Assembly (NCBI GenBank): GCA_021029095.1
Contig: JAJOHG010000018.1
Coordinates: 496,001 to 560,000 of the forward strand
Direction of reading: 5' to 3'
Origin: Phellopilus nigrolimitatus
Lineage: Eukaryota; Basidiomycota; Agaricomycetes; Hymenochaetales; Hymenochaetaceae
Length of the DNA stretch: 64,000 nucleotides
The notes under the pieces were generated by a model, which saw only the letters and a program-made list of their open reading frames with translations, did no database searches and was not told the DNA's origin. Within the stretch, counting starts at the first letter, position 1, and each line of letters starts with the position of its first letter. A program made the position numbers and the translations under genes. Of the stretch, positions 36,501-47,144 are shown piece by piece.

Positions 36501-37129
36501 ACCCAGCAATCTACGCGCTGACAAATGAATTTCGACTTGGTTTCGTGTTCAGCAAAATCCAAATCGGACCCCAAGATGCTCACTCTTCGCGCGTCTGCAT
36601 GGTACGTCCTTGATAGTGTGGCGCAATATTGGATAGTTAAATCCTCGCCGTTCGTCATTCTTGCAGGTACTGTGTCGGCTACGAGAGCGACAACATGGCA
36701 TTCGCTTGGCTTGGCGCGAGTTTCCTCAACTGTCTGAAGAAAGATGTCAAGTGCGGGAAAGGAGAAGAAGATCATCCCAGCGCTCAACCGAGACCAAACG
36801 GAAAGCCAGGCATAACTTCTCTGGGACGTCTACAGTCCGCTGTGCATGCACGTATGAAGGGTGTTCCTGCTTCAGTTTTCGATTCGACTTTTACTCCTAC
36901 TCCTATTGAATACATCCATTCTGATCCCTGCGCCGCACATACTCTTCCGCACCCTTCCCTTTCAATTAAGCCGTTTAAATTGAAGCGCAGAACTACTCGG
37001 TCTAGCCGTCGCTCCTTTATTGCAACTATTTCGTCCTTACTCGACAAAGCAATCTTCCTTGCACTAGTCCTCTTGATCTTCCGTGCCTTTAATGTTAAAT
37101 CTCTGTATGTCTCCGTGAGCTTATCTTAG
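33600..37129 (+). CDS. RNA-dependent RNA polymerase (cellular, QDE-1/RDR type)
   Basis: Cellular RdRPs copy single-stranded RNA into dsRNA for Dicer in quelling and meiotic silencing. The first exons are 33600-33835, 33902-34097, 34157-34295 and 34347-34606. Blocks in order are RFTFFGITETGIKEGRI, GPGKYAARLVLSFSST, TTDGCGIIRESTAKVI and FQIRRGGIKGLLVAY. Next come RRSMRKYDGG, AKLNYGLIVLLMTLGI, ACYVFGVVDELDVL, NEVYVNLPS and the catalytic RDLDGDKYFVCWD. The triad DLDGD is encoded at 35608-35622 and fits the family D-x-D-G-D that binds magnesium. DMMKTGADY marks the following exon, and WYCVGYESDNMAFAW the end of the polymerase part. Two oddities stand out. The protein begins almost directly at the polymerase core, without the long N-terminal region of relatives. 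After the core comes a basic tail with a hydrophobic stretch (AIFLALVLLIFRAF) before the stop. The exact start and several small exons between 34690 and 36690 are uncertain. Confidence 0.88.
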
Positions 37130-37751
37130 TGTACGATTTCACTTACTAGAAGGAGACGAACTGCGATTGTCTGTAGATTTATTGACACTTAACTTGTTTA
37201 TTTAAATAGGCGTGGTGATCCAAGACGTGATCCAAAACGCGATACAAAATCATGGATCGTGTCCTGGATCACTGTCCATCTGACCAGGACGATTCAACCA
37301 GCGATCCAGACAAGGATCCGAGCATGTCCGAAGTGTCTCCGAACGTTTACGTCACTTTTTTTTTTCTGTAATAGTCAACAAATAGAGTGGTTCGCGTCGT
37401 GATCCAGACAAGTGAATTGACTCCAGAGTCGATTCACTTTTCTGGATCGATCCAAGTTGGATCGCCATATCTGACCACGCTTATTACTAGTCAAAAAGTC
37501 AAGAGAGGAGTGTGGGTGATATACATAGTGTCCAATACTGTTAAGGGGCTCAGCCTAACTCAAGTTTGTGAATTTCAGCTACAGTGTTATTTCGTTTTGC
37601 GGGAATCTGCGGCGATAATACGAGATGGCATTTCAATAAAGACACATAAATAGCGGCGTGAGTTTGGGAGTTTGATCGTCTCACGCCCATACGCCTCTGT
37701 CGGACTTCCATCTCACAGTAGCGCTTCAGCTTCAGCAAAATCCTCATTCTA
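37130..37751. other. Intergenic region with clustered GATCC inverted repeats
   Basis: No gene is supported between the RdRP and F-box genes. The 37205-37455 part holds about ten GATCC or GGATC words and nested inverted repeats, described separately. Confidence 0.5.
37401..37448. repeat. Hairpin with 23-bp arms (two mismatches)
   Basis: The arm 37401-37423 begins GATCCAGACAAGTGAA. It pairs with 37426-37448, ending TTCTGGATC, over 21 of 23 positions, with a 2-nt loop. The first 12 bases of the arm also occur as a direct repeat at 37303-37314. Confidence 0.8.
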
Positions 37752-39666
37752 ATGACCCTCCGCAGTCTGTTTCGATCGTATTTTTACGTCGATGTGGATA
37801 ACTTCGAGCCCACACCTCACAGACGTGTTCTGGCGATCGCTGAGGTCCAGGACCGTATTTTCAGTTTCGGCACGAAGAGCGACAACGCACGCTGGGCCCG
37901 TGTCTGTCGAGCATGGCAGGAAAATGCGTTGGACCACGTGTGGAGGGACATGAGTTCTCTCGTCCCCCTTGCACGGCTTTTGGCCCCTCTGAAGCCGTTA
38001 CCAAGGGAGCCATATAAACCACTGACATGGGTGAGTACTGGGGTTTAACTCCGCTTGAAGCGCCATTAGATTTCGTTTATTCACTCTGTCCATCTGCGAA
38101 GGTTTTCTCACACGAAATCCAGGCCAAAGACTGGAAAGCTTTTGAACCATACGCTATACGCGTTAAAAGGTTGGCGCCGTTTCCTGCCGAGGAATGCAAA
38201 TTAGGGTACCTCTGCAATATAGTCCTCGCAGAATTTTGTCGAAGCCGCATGACATCCAGGATCCTGCCCAATCTTTCTGACCTCAGCCTGGGTAGTTTTG
38301 ATACCGACTTTTCCGGGTCGGGAGGGTCCGACTTTTTGTTAAAGCACTTACCTTCATTTTTGCATGAAGGCTTGAAAAGGCTGGAGTTCAATCTTCAAAC
38401 TCTTGATGTCGGTGATGACGAGCCGCTTGTTATTTCTCTGCTTGAAGAGATATCAGAACGGGCTCCCTATCTCATCAGTTTATCCATACGCACGACGGAC
38501 AACATAGATATGGGCGAACGTCCTTCAATCTTTTCCAATAACACCGAACCTCTTTCAATCTTATTTTCTCGCCTCATTCACTTAGAAATCCTGAAGATTG
38601 ACCGCTCTGTTCTTTCGCCGAGAGTTATCCACTCACTTTCACTTCTAAAAAATCTCAAAAAGATAGAGGATGATAATGACCTCCCAATTCCCTGGCGAGC
38701 TAGCCATCGGGCCACGAGCTTCCAAAAGCTTGCCGTGAAGAACGCATTCCCTCAGTTGACGCACTTCTCCCTTCAAAATGACCTCATGATTTCATTACTT
38801 CTCCGAACGCCTTTGAAAATCTTGTTGAGCTTGACATTTACGACGACACCACAAGCGAATTGTATTGCCTGTTGTTACTATTCGATGTGTTTGCGAAATC
38901 TTTCCCCCGTCTTCGTTCGCTTCGCATCGTGGACTGCAATACAAACTACTATCAACGCGAGAGGAACAATGACAACGACACCTCGTTCCCTATTACCGCC
39001 ACAACCCTAAAACCAATATCGTTACTCACAGAGTTAGAAGTGTTCGCACTCGATCTTATTCACCCCGTTCACCTCACGGCAGACGAAGTGGTTGGTGTTT
39101 TCGGATCTCTATGCTCCCTGAGGACTTTGGCACTCGATCCGTTTCCAATGCCAACAGATGCTACCACCTTTTTTACTCTAGAGAGCATCCCGACGATTAT
39201 GGATGGTTTCCCTTTACTTTCTAGACTCGGTTTATACGTTAATACCGAGCCTTCGAACTCAGATAGCAACCATAATCTCTTCTCCGTGCAGCATCACGCT
39301 CATAAACTGGAATATTTGGACATCGGACTTTCGCCACTCCGCGAATCCAATGTTATCAGCAACGCACTGAGTCTCAGCGGCGTTCTTCACTCCGAGAGTG
39401 ATCTCGACTGCGGTTGTTCCTACATCGATTCGGTCGATATTACGGCGGGCCGAAACTGGGGGAAGGTCTCTAAACTCGTCCGGTACTTCAGCAAATTGGG
39501 CTTGGATGGGCGGGACATGATACGGAGCGAACAGGAGGAATTGGAAGCTACGAGGACGTATCTTCACGCTTCTAAGTGGTTATTTGAAGAACAAGAAAGG
39601 TGGCTTGGTTGGCAAGAGGACTCGGAGTCCGAATCAATATTGATTTACGCAGGAGGAACTGGGTGA
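37752..39666 (+). CDS. F-box / leucine-rich-repeat-like protein
   Basis: Exon 1 (37752-38030) holds a degenerate F-box-type segment with RRVLAIAEVQDRIFS and RWARVCRAWQENALDHVWR, the form common in Agaricomycete F-box proteins. Exon 2 starts at 38123 with AKDWKAFEPYAIRVKRL and continues through loosely spaced leucine-rich repeats (ILPNLSDLSLGSF, GLKRLEFNLQTLD, LPSFLH). Near 38811-38816 the frame shifts by one base; one base seems missing next to the TTT. The sequence then continues ENLVELDIYDDTTSELY and SFPRLRSLRIVDC to the TGA at 39664-39666. Such proteins act as substrate receptors of SCF E3 ligases, but the target is unknown. The C-terminal Glu/Trp-rich part (EEQERWLGWQEDSESES) is unusual. 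Confidence 0.78.
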
Positions 39667-40327
39667 CACGAAGGTATGTTTTCTTCCTCCTGACTCGGTC
39701 CTAAGAGATGGGATGATAATGCGATTCATATCGCTGCAGGCAGAACTCGAGGGTCTGTGTCCTCAGTCACGAGCCGCACTGAAAATCCAGGACGCGTGTT
39801 TCGGCGCGCTTTAAACAGATCTCGAGGTGCTCATCGATCGCTTTCCCTTTGCCATTAACTCCCGTGCCCATTATCGTGTATCGCATATCGAGATCCCCAC
39901 GGAACGTCAATTTTAACGCGCGCGCTGCGTAAAAAAAGTAAGCAACGAATAAATTCAACGATGCGCGATTGTCCTCTGTCCCGGTTTACACATGCATATG
40001 TATATGGCGCTTGCTTTCTATATCGTTTTCGTGAACTCTAGCTCTTCATATGTGAACCCGTCGATAATTGACCTCCAATTGTTTTTCTTTCTTGGTGATC
40101 TTCTTGAAAACAACCAGGCAGACGAATAAACTGTGGGCGCAGTCGGTCTTGTCAGATCTTTTGCAGAGGAGAAAAGGGCGAAGTTGTCTTGTGTCCGATT
40201 CAGTTTTTGTAATTAAACTTGTACTATACAACAATCTGGAGTTTTTTGTGCTTGAAAGATAATGGAAAATATAAAGAGCGCGCACAGGAAGACGGAGAAG
40301 GGAGGGGTGGAGGAGGGAGAAGAAAGC
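39667..40327. other. Convergent 3' region, no gene seen
   Basis: This lies between the stops of the F-box gene (plus) and the GPN1 gene (minus). No conserved frame is visible. Confidence 0.4.
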
Positions 40328-41851
40328 TCAACCAGGTCGCTTCCAGCGGATGTTGAGGTCATCGTCGCCTCTCCCGGGCCGCATCTGAGTCAGGTCAATA
40401 TATTCTCCCGCGCCGGGCCCGCGCTCTTCGTCTGTGAAGAATGGGCAAGTCGTCAGTAAAAATCTTCTTCTATCCTTGGGATAGGATAAGAGAAATAAAG
40501 CTACTTACTGCGGTCGATAATGTCGTTGTCCTCCGCGTTTCCGTCGTCGTCATTGTCCTCGTCTCCGTTATCCGCGTCCTCGTCCCATTGGTCGTTCGCG
40601 AAGGCCGCCGGATTGTTCTTGCGGTCGACTGCGAGGTCGGCCATCATGCGCTGCATCGAGTCCGCCTTCGCGGCGGCGAGGCGCGCCTCCTTCGTAGCTC
40701 GCACGCGTTCAAGTTCGGGAAGATAAGTCTCTGCAGGATTGATCGTTGTTAGTGGGAGGCAATGATGGGATAGAAGGACGGAGCGCACTTTTCATACTCC
40801 TCGCGCGATGCTTCGACAGCGTCGAAGAACTCCTTCATCCCTGCGCCTGTGAGAGACGAAACGCCCACGGCCTACGATTAGACCTGACTCAGTCATTGGT
40901 CTCGGAATTCGAGAGAATGGAGACACACTTTCAGGTGCTTGTAGAACTCGTCGAGGACGAGTGACATGCTGTTCATAAGGCTGTTCATGTACGTCGGCTC
41001 ACCCTCGGAGTCGCGCGAAGCCGCCGTGACTGGCGAGCGCGGCCTGGAACGCCTCGAAGTCTTGCATCCATTCGAGCGCGAAGCCGTGCGGCTGTGCGTC
41101 TGTCTTATTGAACACGAGGATGAATGGCAGTTTTGTCTTGTAAAGAATACTATTTTCCCCAGAAAGTCAGAACCACACCTGTATGAATTTTATTTTGGTG
41201 AATCGCACCTGCAAGCATATAACATGTTAGACATGAAAGTCGCGGGTGCGACTGTCCGCGGCGTGTCGATGATGTACGCGAGCACGGTGGGGAACGTCGA
41301 TGCGACTGCGTCTGTGATGATTGCACCCGACGCAGACCAGGTGAAAATCTCAATTTGCCCGGGCGTGTCGAGGATGACATGGCTGGCAACACATCAGTGC
41401 TCTGTGTATATGCAGGCTGAGATCGACTGATTCACTCACTCGAGCGTTTCCGCCCGCTTCTCGACAAGCCCTAGGACTTGGTCGAATTTTGTGGTGAACA
41501 GATTGAGCGCGGTGAGGATGCCGCCGTTCGGACCGAGGTTGTACCTTCACGTCGACGTCAACCGCCCGAAAACCACCATACGGGGGGGTGCAAGGGACAA
41601 CGGCGTACTGCTTCATCACTTCCTTGTAGTTGACGGTGTCACGGATGTCGATGTTGGCGTCGAAGGGCGTGCTGGTGACGGCGGGGATCGAGGTTGAGGA
41701 TGTACGGCGGCTTGGGCGGGTCGAGCGCGTGCAGGTAAGAGTTCATGCGCTGCACGAACGTCGTCTTGCCCGAGCCCGCCATGCCGATGGTGATGATGAC
41801 CACCGGCTTTTTCTCCGCCGGGGGCGCTGTTGAGGTTGACGGCGCGGACAT
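40328..41851 (-). CDS. GPN1: GPN-loop GTPase 1 (Npa3/XAB1), RNA polymerase II assembly factor
   Basis: GPN1 is a cytosolic GTPase needed for assembly and nuclear import of RNA polymerase II. The N-terminus shows the P-loop [10 protein letters not shown] after VVIITI, then PYILNLDP, the Gly-Pro-Asn loop in [11 protein letters not shown] (around 41520), and the G3 block [11 protein letters not shown] near 41360. [12 protein letters not shown] lies near 41120-41140, with the G4 NKxD. The C-terminal part is charged, with [20 protein letters not shown], an acidic stretch near 40510-40610, and a last exon reading [16 protein letters not shown] to the stop at 40328-40330. Several introns are present. 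A one-base shift occurs in the run of four G at 41683-41686 (plus strand). With three, the frame reads [18 protein letters not shown] as in all GPN1 proteins. It shares a 128-bp divergent promoter with TMEM19. Confidence 0.93.
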
Positions 41852-41979
41852 GTTGTGTGAGCTCGTCGTGGTCGACGTCGGAGGAGTCGAAAAATGACCA
41901 AGCCGAGTTCGGAGTCGCGTCTTGCCTTCGAGATCGACGACGACGGACCCCTAGGGTTCAACAATCCAACCAGTCAGCC
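41852..41979. promoter_or_regulatory. Compact divergent promoter of GPN1 and TMEM19
   Basis: Only 128 bp separate the two start codons, so both promoters must lie in or overlap this segment and the 5' coding ends. I see no TATA box. Confidence 0.6.
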
Positions 41980-43101
41980 ATGAGCTCCGCGGACGTCCCG
42001 CTCATCCCTCTCCTGATCGCCTGTCGGCCTCGCCGGCAGCGGCCTCAGGAAAAAGTCGCTCTCGCCGTCTGGCGCGCTCGCCGCGTTCGTCGTCGGCTTC
42101 GTCATGATGTCCACGCAGGTTCGCGCCTTCGGCGTCTCGCTCATCGTCTTCTACCTCGTCGGCTCGCGCGCGACGAAGGCCGGCAAGGGCACCAAGGCAG
42201 CGCTCGAGGAGGGCCACCACGCGGCGGGCTACCGGACGGCGTCGCAGGTCCTGTGCAACTCGTTCTCCGCGTTCCTCGCGTCCGTGCTCTGGACGGGCCT
42301 GTTCGTTCGCGGCTCGTACGCCGCGGCGCTGCTGCCCCCGTCGCTCGTTGCTCAGGGAGACATCTACGTCCCCGACTGCCTGGTGTCCGCTGTCTGCGGC
42401 GCACGGGCGCGGATGGAGTCGGGCGCTGCTGCTCGTCACTCTGGGGTGAGTGCTAAAGCACAGATTACACCCCACGTCGGTTGGACTTGACCTGACTCCC
42501 CCCCAGACACTTCGCGTGCTGCCTCGCAGACACGCTCGCCTCGGAGCTCGGAATTCTCGCTACGTCGCCGCCCATCCTCATCACGACGCTCGCGCGCGTC
42601 CCGCCGGGCACGAACGGCGGCGTCTCTGCGCTCGGCACCGCCGCGTCCGTCGCGGGCGGCGCCATCATGGGCCTCGCGATGGCAGCGACGCTTGCGCTCG
42701 AGAGCACCGCGTGCAGGCATGGGCTGGCGCACCTCATCTTAGAGCTCACGCTCGTCGGCGCCGTTGCCGGTCTGTTTGGCTCGCTGGTGCGCCCCTTTCG
42801 TTTCGCTTGAATGCCGTGTTTGCTCATTCCCTGCCAGATTGACTCCCTCATGGGTGCGACGATTCAGCGCACGCGCTACTCGAACGCGACGAAGCGGATT
42901 CTACAGGATGACACCGATATCCCCGCGTCTTCTGGCGGTGATGTCAAGATCGTCAGCGGGCTAAACCTGCTCACGAACAACCAGGTGCGCGATCCCAAGC
43001 ATCATGAGGATTTGGTTTCTGCGTAGTCTTAGACTTATACTTTATAGGTCAACCTGGTATCGTCAATTATCACTGCGCTCGCAACCGCGTATTTTGCTTG
43101 A
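41980..43101 (+). CDS. TMEM19: TMEM19-like (DUF92) integral membrane protein
   Basis: The DUF92 family has five to six helices; its eukaryotic member TMEM19 is uncharacterised. The N-terminus MSSADVPLIPLLIA leads, after a one-base shift near 42024-42028, into GSGLRKKSLSPSGALAAFVV. Then come VRAFGVSLIVFYLVGSRATK, ALEEGHHAAGYRTASQVLCN and two helices. A second shift near 42380-42395 is needed to reach SAAHGRGWSRALLLVTLG, which ends at the GTGAGT donor. The next exon, at about 42509, encodes the family signature HFACCLADTLASELGIL and VPPGTNGGVSALGTAASVAG. The last exons contain LFGSLIDSLMGATIQRT and the C-terminal helix VSSIITALATAYFA, with stop at 43099-43101. Both shifts are in a conserved region that is otherwise intact, so error is more likely than decay. 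Confidence 0.85.
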
Positions 43102-43494
43102 TACATTTTTCGCACCACGTCTGCTGTCAACAACAACACTATCTATATCTCATGTGCAAATTACTCTCGAATGCTGTCAATAACCCATCCCACTTGTCTG
43201 TCAATGCTCTTTAATGTTTTCCCAACCTTTCTCATTATCTATTTCCCGCTCGACTGTCTGCATGTTTTACGCAGTCCTCTCTGAGGAGAAAACGCACATC
43301 AAGGCATCCATGTACACTCATTGTCATAAAACGATCGAGTTGTGTTCCAAAATATATTTCCTTTTCACTCCAGTTTGGATGGAAAGTGCATGCTCGAAGT
43401 CAAAAGAATATTTTCACAATAGCGTCTCGAGCAAAACGTCAAAGTCATCCCAACAAAAAAAAAAAAATAGCGAAAACAACAATAAAAAACGAGC
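43102..43494. other. Convergent 3' region, no gene seen
   Basis: Between the TMEM19 stop (plus) and GH79 stop (minus). It contains an A-run at 43455-43468 and no conserved frame. Confidence 0.4.
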
Positions 43495-45617
43495 CTACTC
43501 GAAACTCAGCAAGACAGCTTCGGTTTCTGCGATGGAGACGCCCTCGTCCACTCCGACAGTCTGCACCGAAAGCGCGCCGCTCGGCCGTGCATCGGGCGTC
43601 TCGAAGCTCTGTCCGGCCCAGCGCAGGCCGCTCGTGTCGTCTGCGTGTCTAAAGCGTCATTGTCAAAAAAAAAAACGCCCATCTTCGTATTCGTTATTTC
43701 CTTCCAAAATAATGAGAGGAGCACGTACCCAATCGCGAGCCGCCTCACAGCCATCTGCGCCGGCGCCTCTCCGGCCCCGCTAAATGCGAAAGTGACGTTC
43801 CGCGAGGTGCGCGTCCCGTTGCCCGCAGCCAGGAACGCCTGGGAGTTGATGAGCACGGCCCGCGCGACGCGCGCCGCGCCCGCGTCGTAGAAGGCGTACC
43901 CGGCGAGGAACGCGTCGCTGAAGTTGAGCTCGACCGCGCGCACGGCGCCGCGCGCCGCCGACGCGCCGAGCGCCTCGCCGAGGACGAGCGCGCCGTAGTA
44001 GGCCGGCTGGACGTGCGGCGCGAGCGGCGCGGCGAGCGCCGAGCCGTTGTCGACCGAGTGCGTGAGCGTCGCGGGCTGGATCTTTGGGGGCAAGCGGAAG
44101 ACGCGTCTCAGAGCCTGGAAAGCGAAGAAGGAGGGGGGAGTGGGAGGGATGGCTCGCCATGTTGTACTTGTACCCGACGCCCTCGTGGAAGTGCGCGCGC
44201 TTGACGCCGAGCTGCGCGGCGTACAGCGTGTAGTCGAGCGCCCACAGCGCGGCGCCGGCGCTGTCGCTCACGCCCGGCGCGCCGTGCCCGTAGTAGCTGT
44301 TCGTCTCCCTAGATCGATCGAAAAATATGAATGAAGTGGTCGTTGACGGCAGATAAATGCTTCTTAGGAGAGAGAAGCGAGATGGTACCCGAGGACGTAG
44401 TCGAGGCCTTGTGCGTGCACGGCGGCGATGTCTGGGACGAAGGCGTCCAGGCTGCTGCGGATGGCGGATTTTGACATCAGGTTTTGGACCTGGGGGTTAC
44501 TGCCCCCGCTACCTATATGGGGGCGATGTTATTCCTGCCTATGAGCAGCAAGTTCAACTGAGAGCGATTCGAGACGCACCCATATAGTTATGCTGAGAGA
44601 TCCTAAGGAGCAAAAACATTAAACAGAAGGCATCGGGAGGAAAGTTAGGATTTACTCTGTGATGAGCTTTCCCGGCGCAGACTCCAGGAGACCGCTGGCG
44701 ATGGCGCCTTGCGGAGAGAACGACGAGGTAGAATGAGAAGAGTCCCCGAACGCACAGCCGAAGAACTTCGGCCCGCTGGGGTCGCTGAGATTTGCAACAG
44801 CAGATACGTTCGTGGCGAAGCCTGTCCACCTGCAGCAGACGCATCACCAACATTCAGCAGCCATTTACCAACTCGCCAGAAAAAAAAAAGGCCGCAAAGC
44901 GCTTACTCTTTCACGTACTCCCCGATCGTCCACGTGCTCGCCGCGCGGTGGCCGTTGCCCCCGTACAGGTCCGCTTCGTTGCCGACCTCGATCAGCTCGA
45001 GCGTCACGTGCGCGAGCGCGGGGTCGGCGAACGCGTCCGTGATCGCGCGCGCCTCGAGGAACGCGGCGGTCAGGTTGTCGGTGCCGAAGTTGACGCCCCA
45101 GATCACGTGCGTGCCGGCCGGCAGCCACTTGGCGAGCTTGTAGTAGTCCAGGCCGACGGTGATGTTGGACGCCTCGGGGTACGGCGTGCCGGCCGATGAG
45201 GCGGGGAAGATGGTTTCTGAGATCTGCAGAGAAAGAAAATGCGACGCGACGGGGTGAGGGTCAGCTGGAGAAAGAGACCCCCCGCTGTCTTTTATGGGAT
45301 GGTATATGTAGTAGGAGGACGCACCTGGACACGGAAGCTGAAGTCGGTGTGGTCCTCAGAGTCTGCGCCGATCCGGAGCCAGGGCAGCGCGCCCGTCCGC
45401 TGTGCGAGATTGTCGAGCGCGTTCAGGAAGAACGTGTTTGGCGCGCTCGTCCCAGGCCAGTCGGCCAGCGGTCCTGCTCGATCGAGAACGAGAGCAGGGC
45501 GGGGTCGAGCGTGGGCGCGGCGGACGGCGCCGAAATGGGGATCGAGACCGAGATTGCTGAGCCCGCTGATGCAGAATGAGAGCACGCGAAGACGGTGAGG
45601 GCGAGGAGGGAAAGCAT
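43495..45617 (-). CDS. Secreted glycoside hydrolase family 79 (beta-glucuronidase type)
   Basis: The N-terminus MLSLLALTVFACSHSASAG is a good signal peptide, so the enzyme should be secreted. Blocks in order are LDPALLSFSIEQDRW, GTSAPNTFFLNALDNLAQR, PWLRIGADSEDHTDF, VIWGVNFGTDNLTAAFLEA and LELIEVGNEADLYGGN, where the Glu of NE is the expected acid/base. A Leu-Gly-Glu-Thr-Asn block split by an intron near 44305-44390 carries the expected nucleophile. HFHEGVGYKYNM and the GH79 C-terminal beta domain follow (IQPATLTHSVDNGS, PAYYGALVLGEALG, INSQAF) to the stop at 43495-43497. A one-base shift occurs at 45465-45466 (plus strand CC where CCC is expected). The repaired reading runs Arg-Trp-Ala-Asp-Trp-Pro, as in the family. 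Basidiomycete GH79 enzymes remove glucuronic or 4-O-methyl-glucuronic acid from arabinogalactan side chains. The exact substrate here is inferred. Confidence 0.87.
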
Positions 45618-47144
45618 TGCGCTGAAAGACGCGAGATGGTGGTCGCAGGCAGACCAGAGTTTTAGGCTTTTGCGCCTTCAGACACGACTGCCAGCTGGAC
45701 AAGAGAACCAGACGCGAGTTGAACGTGAGCGCGTGACATATCGAAGCATGGCGCACAGAGACACTTGACGCCGAAAGTATCTTTAGAAGGCAACAGCGCA
45801 CAGGAGGTAACATTGTCGGTTTAAAGATGAGCGCTGGCGGGCCGAGGTAGTCAGCAGACACTCCATTTTGTGGCTATAGAGCTCGGGAAGAACCAAAGCA
45901 TTGTGTGAGATCGTTTCGGAGAGCTATGTGTAGTCCAGACGGGTGCAGACAAGTTGGCTTCCAAGCGTCTCCAGAGATTCAAGAAGAACAGGGTCGAATT
46001 GCCGAGCTAACATGTATGTCAACGCCGCTTCGGAAGCCTGGACGCCCATCGGTTCCCAGTTACTACTCCGCACGATTTCTGAACATATGGCCTGCCTGTC
46101 ACCTGAAGAATATTGCGCAGATGCTCAGCTATCCAGACTTCGATGCTAGGAGGAAGGTGGGGGTGATCATGAGAAGGGTTGAAGATGAACGCCATCGGAC
46201 GTTTTCACCCGAAGTAATGAGCGCACAGCCACATAATCGTTACTTACATAATCTCAAGTTTCAGCCTCCATTACCACACTTTCCTCCAAGTTCACCAGAG
46301 CTGGTCTAATATTTCTGAGGAAAACACAAGCACTTTCAAGCGCAGACTTGCGCTTTTTTTTGTTAAACTGTGATCTGACAGGCGCAGACTTGTCTTTTCA
46401 AGCCCTGATAATCAACCTCTGGAATACTATGGCACTTTTCCACTGGGATTTATTGCTGGAATATTCTTATTACACTGAGTCTCACTGGAGTCTTCACTGA
46501 CGAGAAGCGAACGTTTTTGTGATTGCTGATACTCGAGCTTATAGACATGGCGGTCAATGTTACTGAATGACTGGCGGTGAATTCTTCTATTACATATTTC
46601 AGTCGGCCTCCACAAGCTTCTATCTCCTCTCAAACTGCATGCATTATATTGTTTTCAATACGTGGTGCAGGTAATTCTCTCTCGACTGTTTTTTGATTCT
46701 CGTTCGCCACGAAAGGAGCCCTGATCGTCTGAAGAGACTGATCTCCAAATCGATCGCCCCCATGACCGCGCGCAATCTCCCAGTCTCCACTGTTCCAAAG
46801 CGTTCCTGCTTGCCCGTGTTCGAGGAGCGCACATCTAGTTATTCTATATCGACGAGCAGGACGATAAAAACGGCTAGAAAAAGCCAATTTTGTTTCCGGC
46901 TATGTACATTTATAGCGATTTTACCCCATATTGGTCCCCCGGCGACCCCGCGTCGGCAGGGTCACGCCGATAACACGTAACACGTGCCATGATCTTGCGT
47001 CACCGCCCGCTGAACCGCTGGTTATAATCTGTCCTAAACCAGCCTCGGACCATCTTCCGCCACAGTCCTCCTTCTTCTCCTTCTCCCCGCCCCTCCTCGT
47101 CGTCCTCGTCGTCATTGTCGTCGTCGTCGTCCCCGTCGTCGACA
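45618..47144. other. Divergent intergenic region between GH79 and glycogen synthase
   Basis: Short frames here (for example 45905-46309 plus) lack domains and I do not call them. The last 75 bp before the GSY start are pyrimidine-rich with imperfect GTC repeats (47099-47142). Confidence 0.45.

Noticed and set aside
41830..42456. 208-codon plus-strand Arg-rich frame
   Set aside because: It includes the true start of TMEM19 but then runs in the wrong frame; the membrane protein frame is the real one after the one-base shift.
43506..44271. Alternative minus-strand frames within GH79
   Set aside because: Frame variants of the same exons; only the one with IQPATLTHSVDNGS matches the family.
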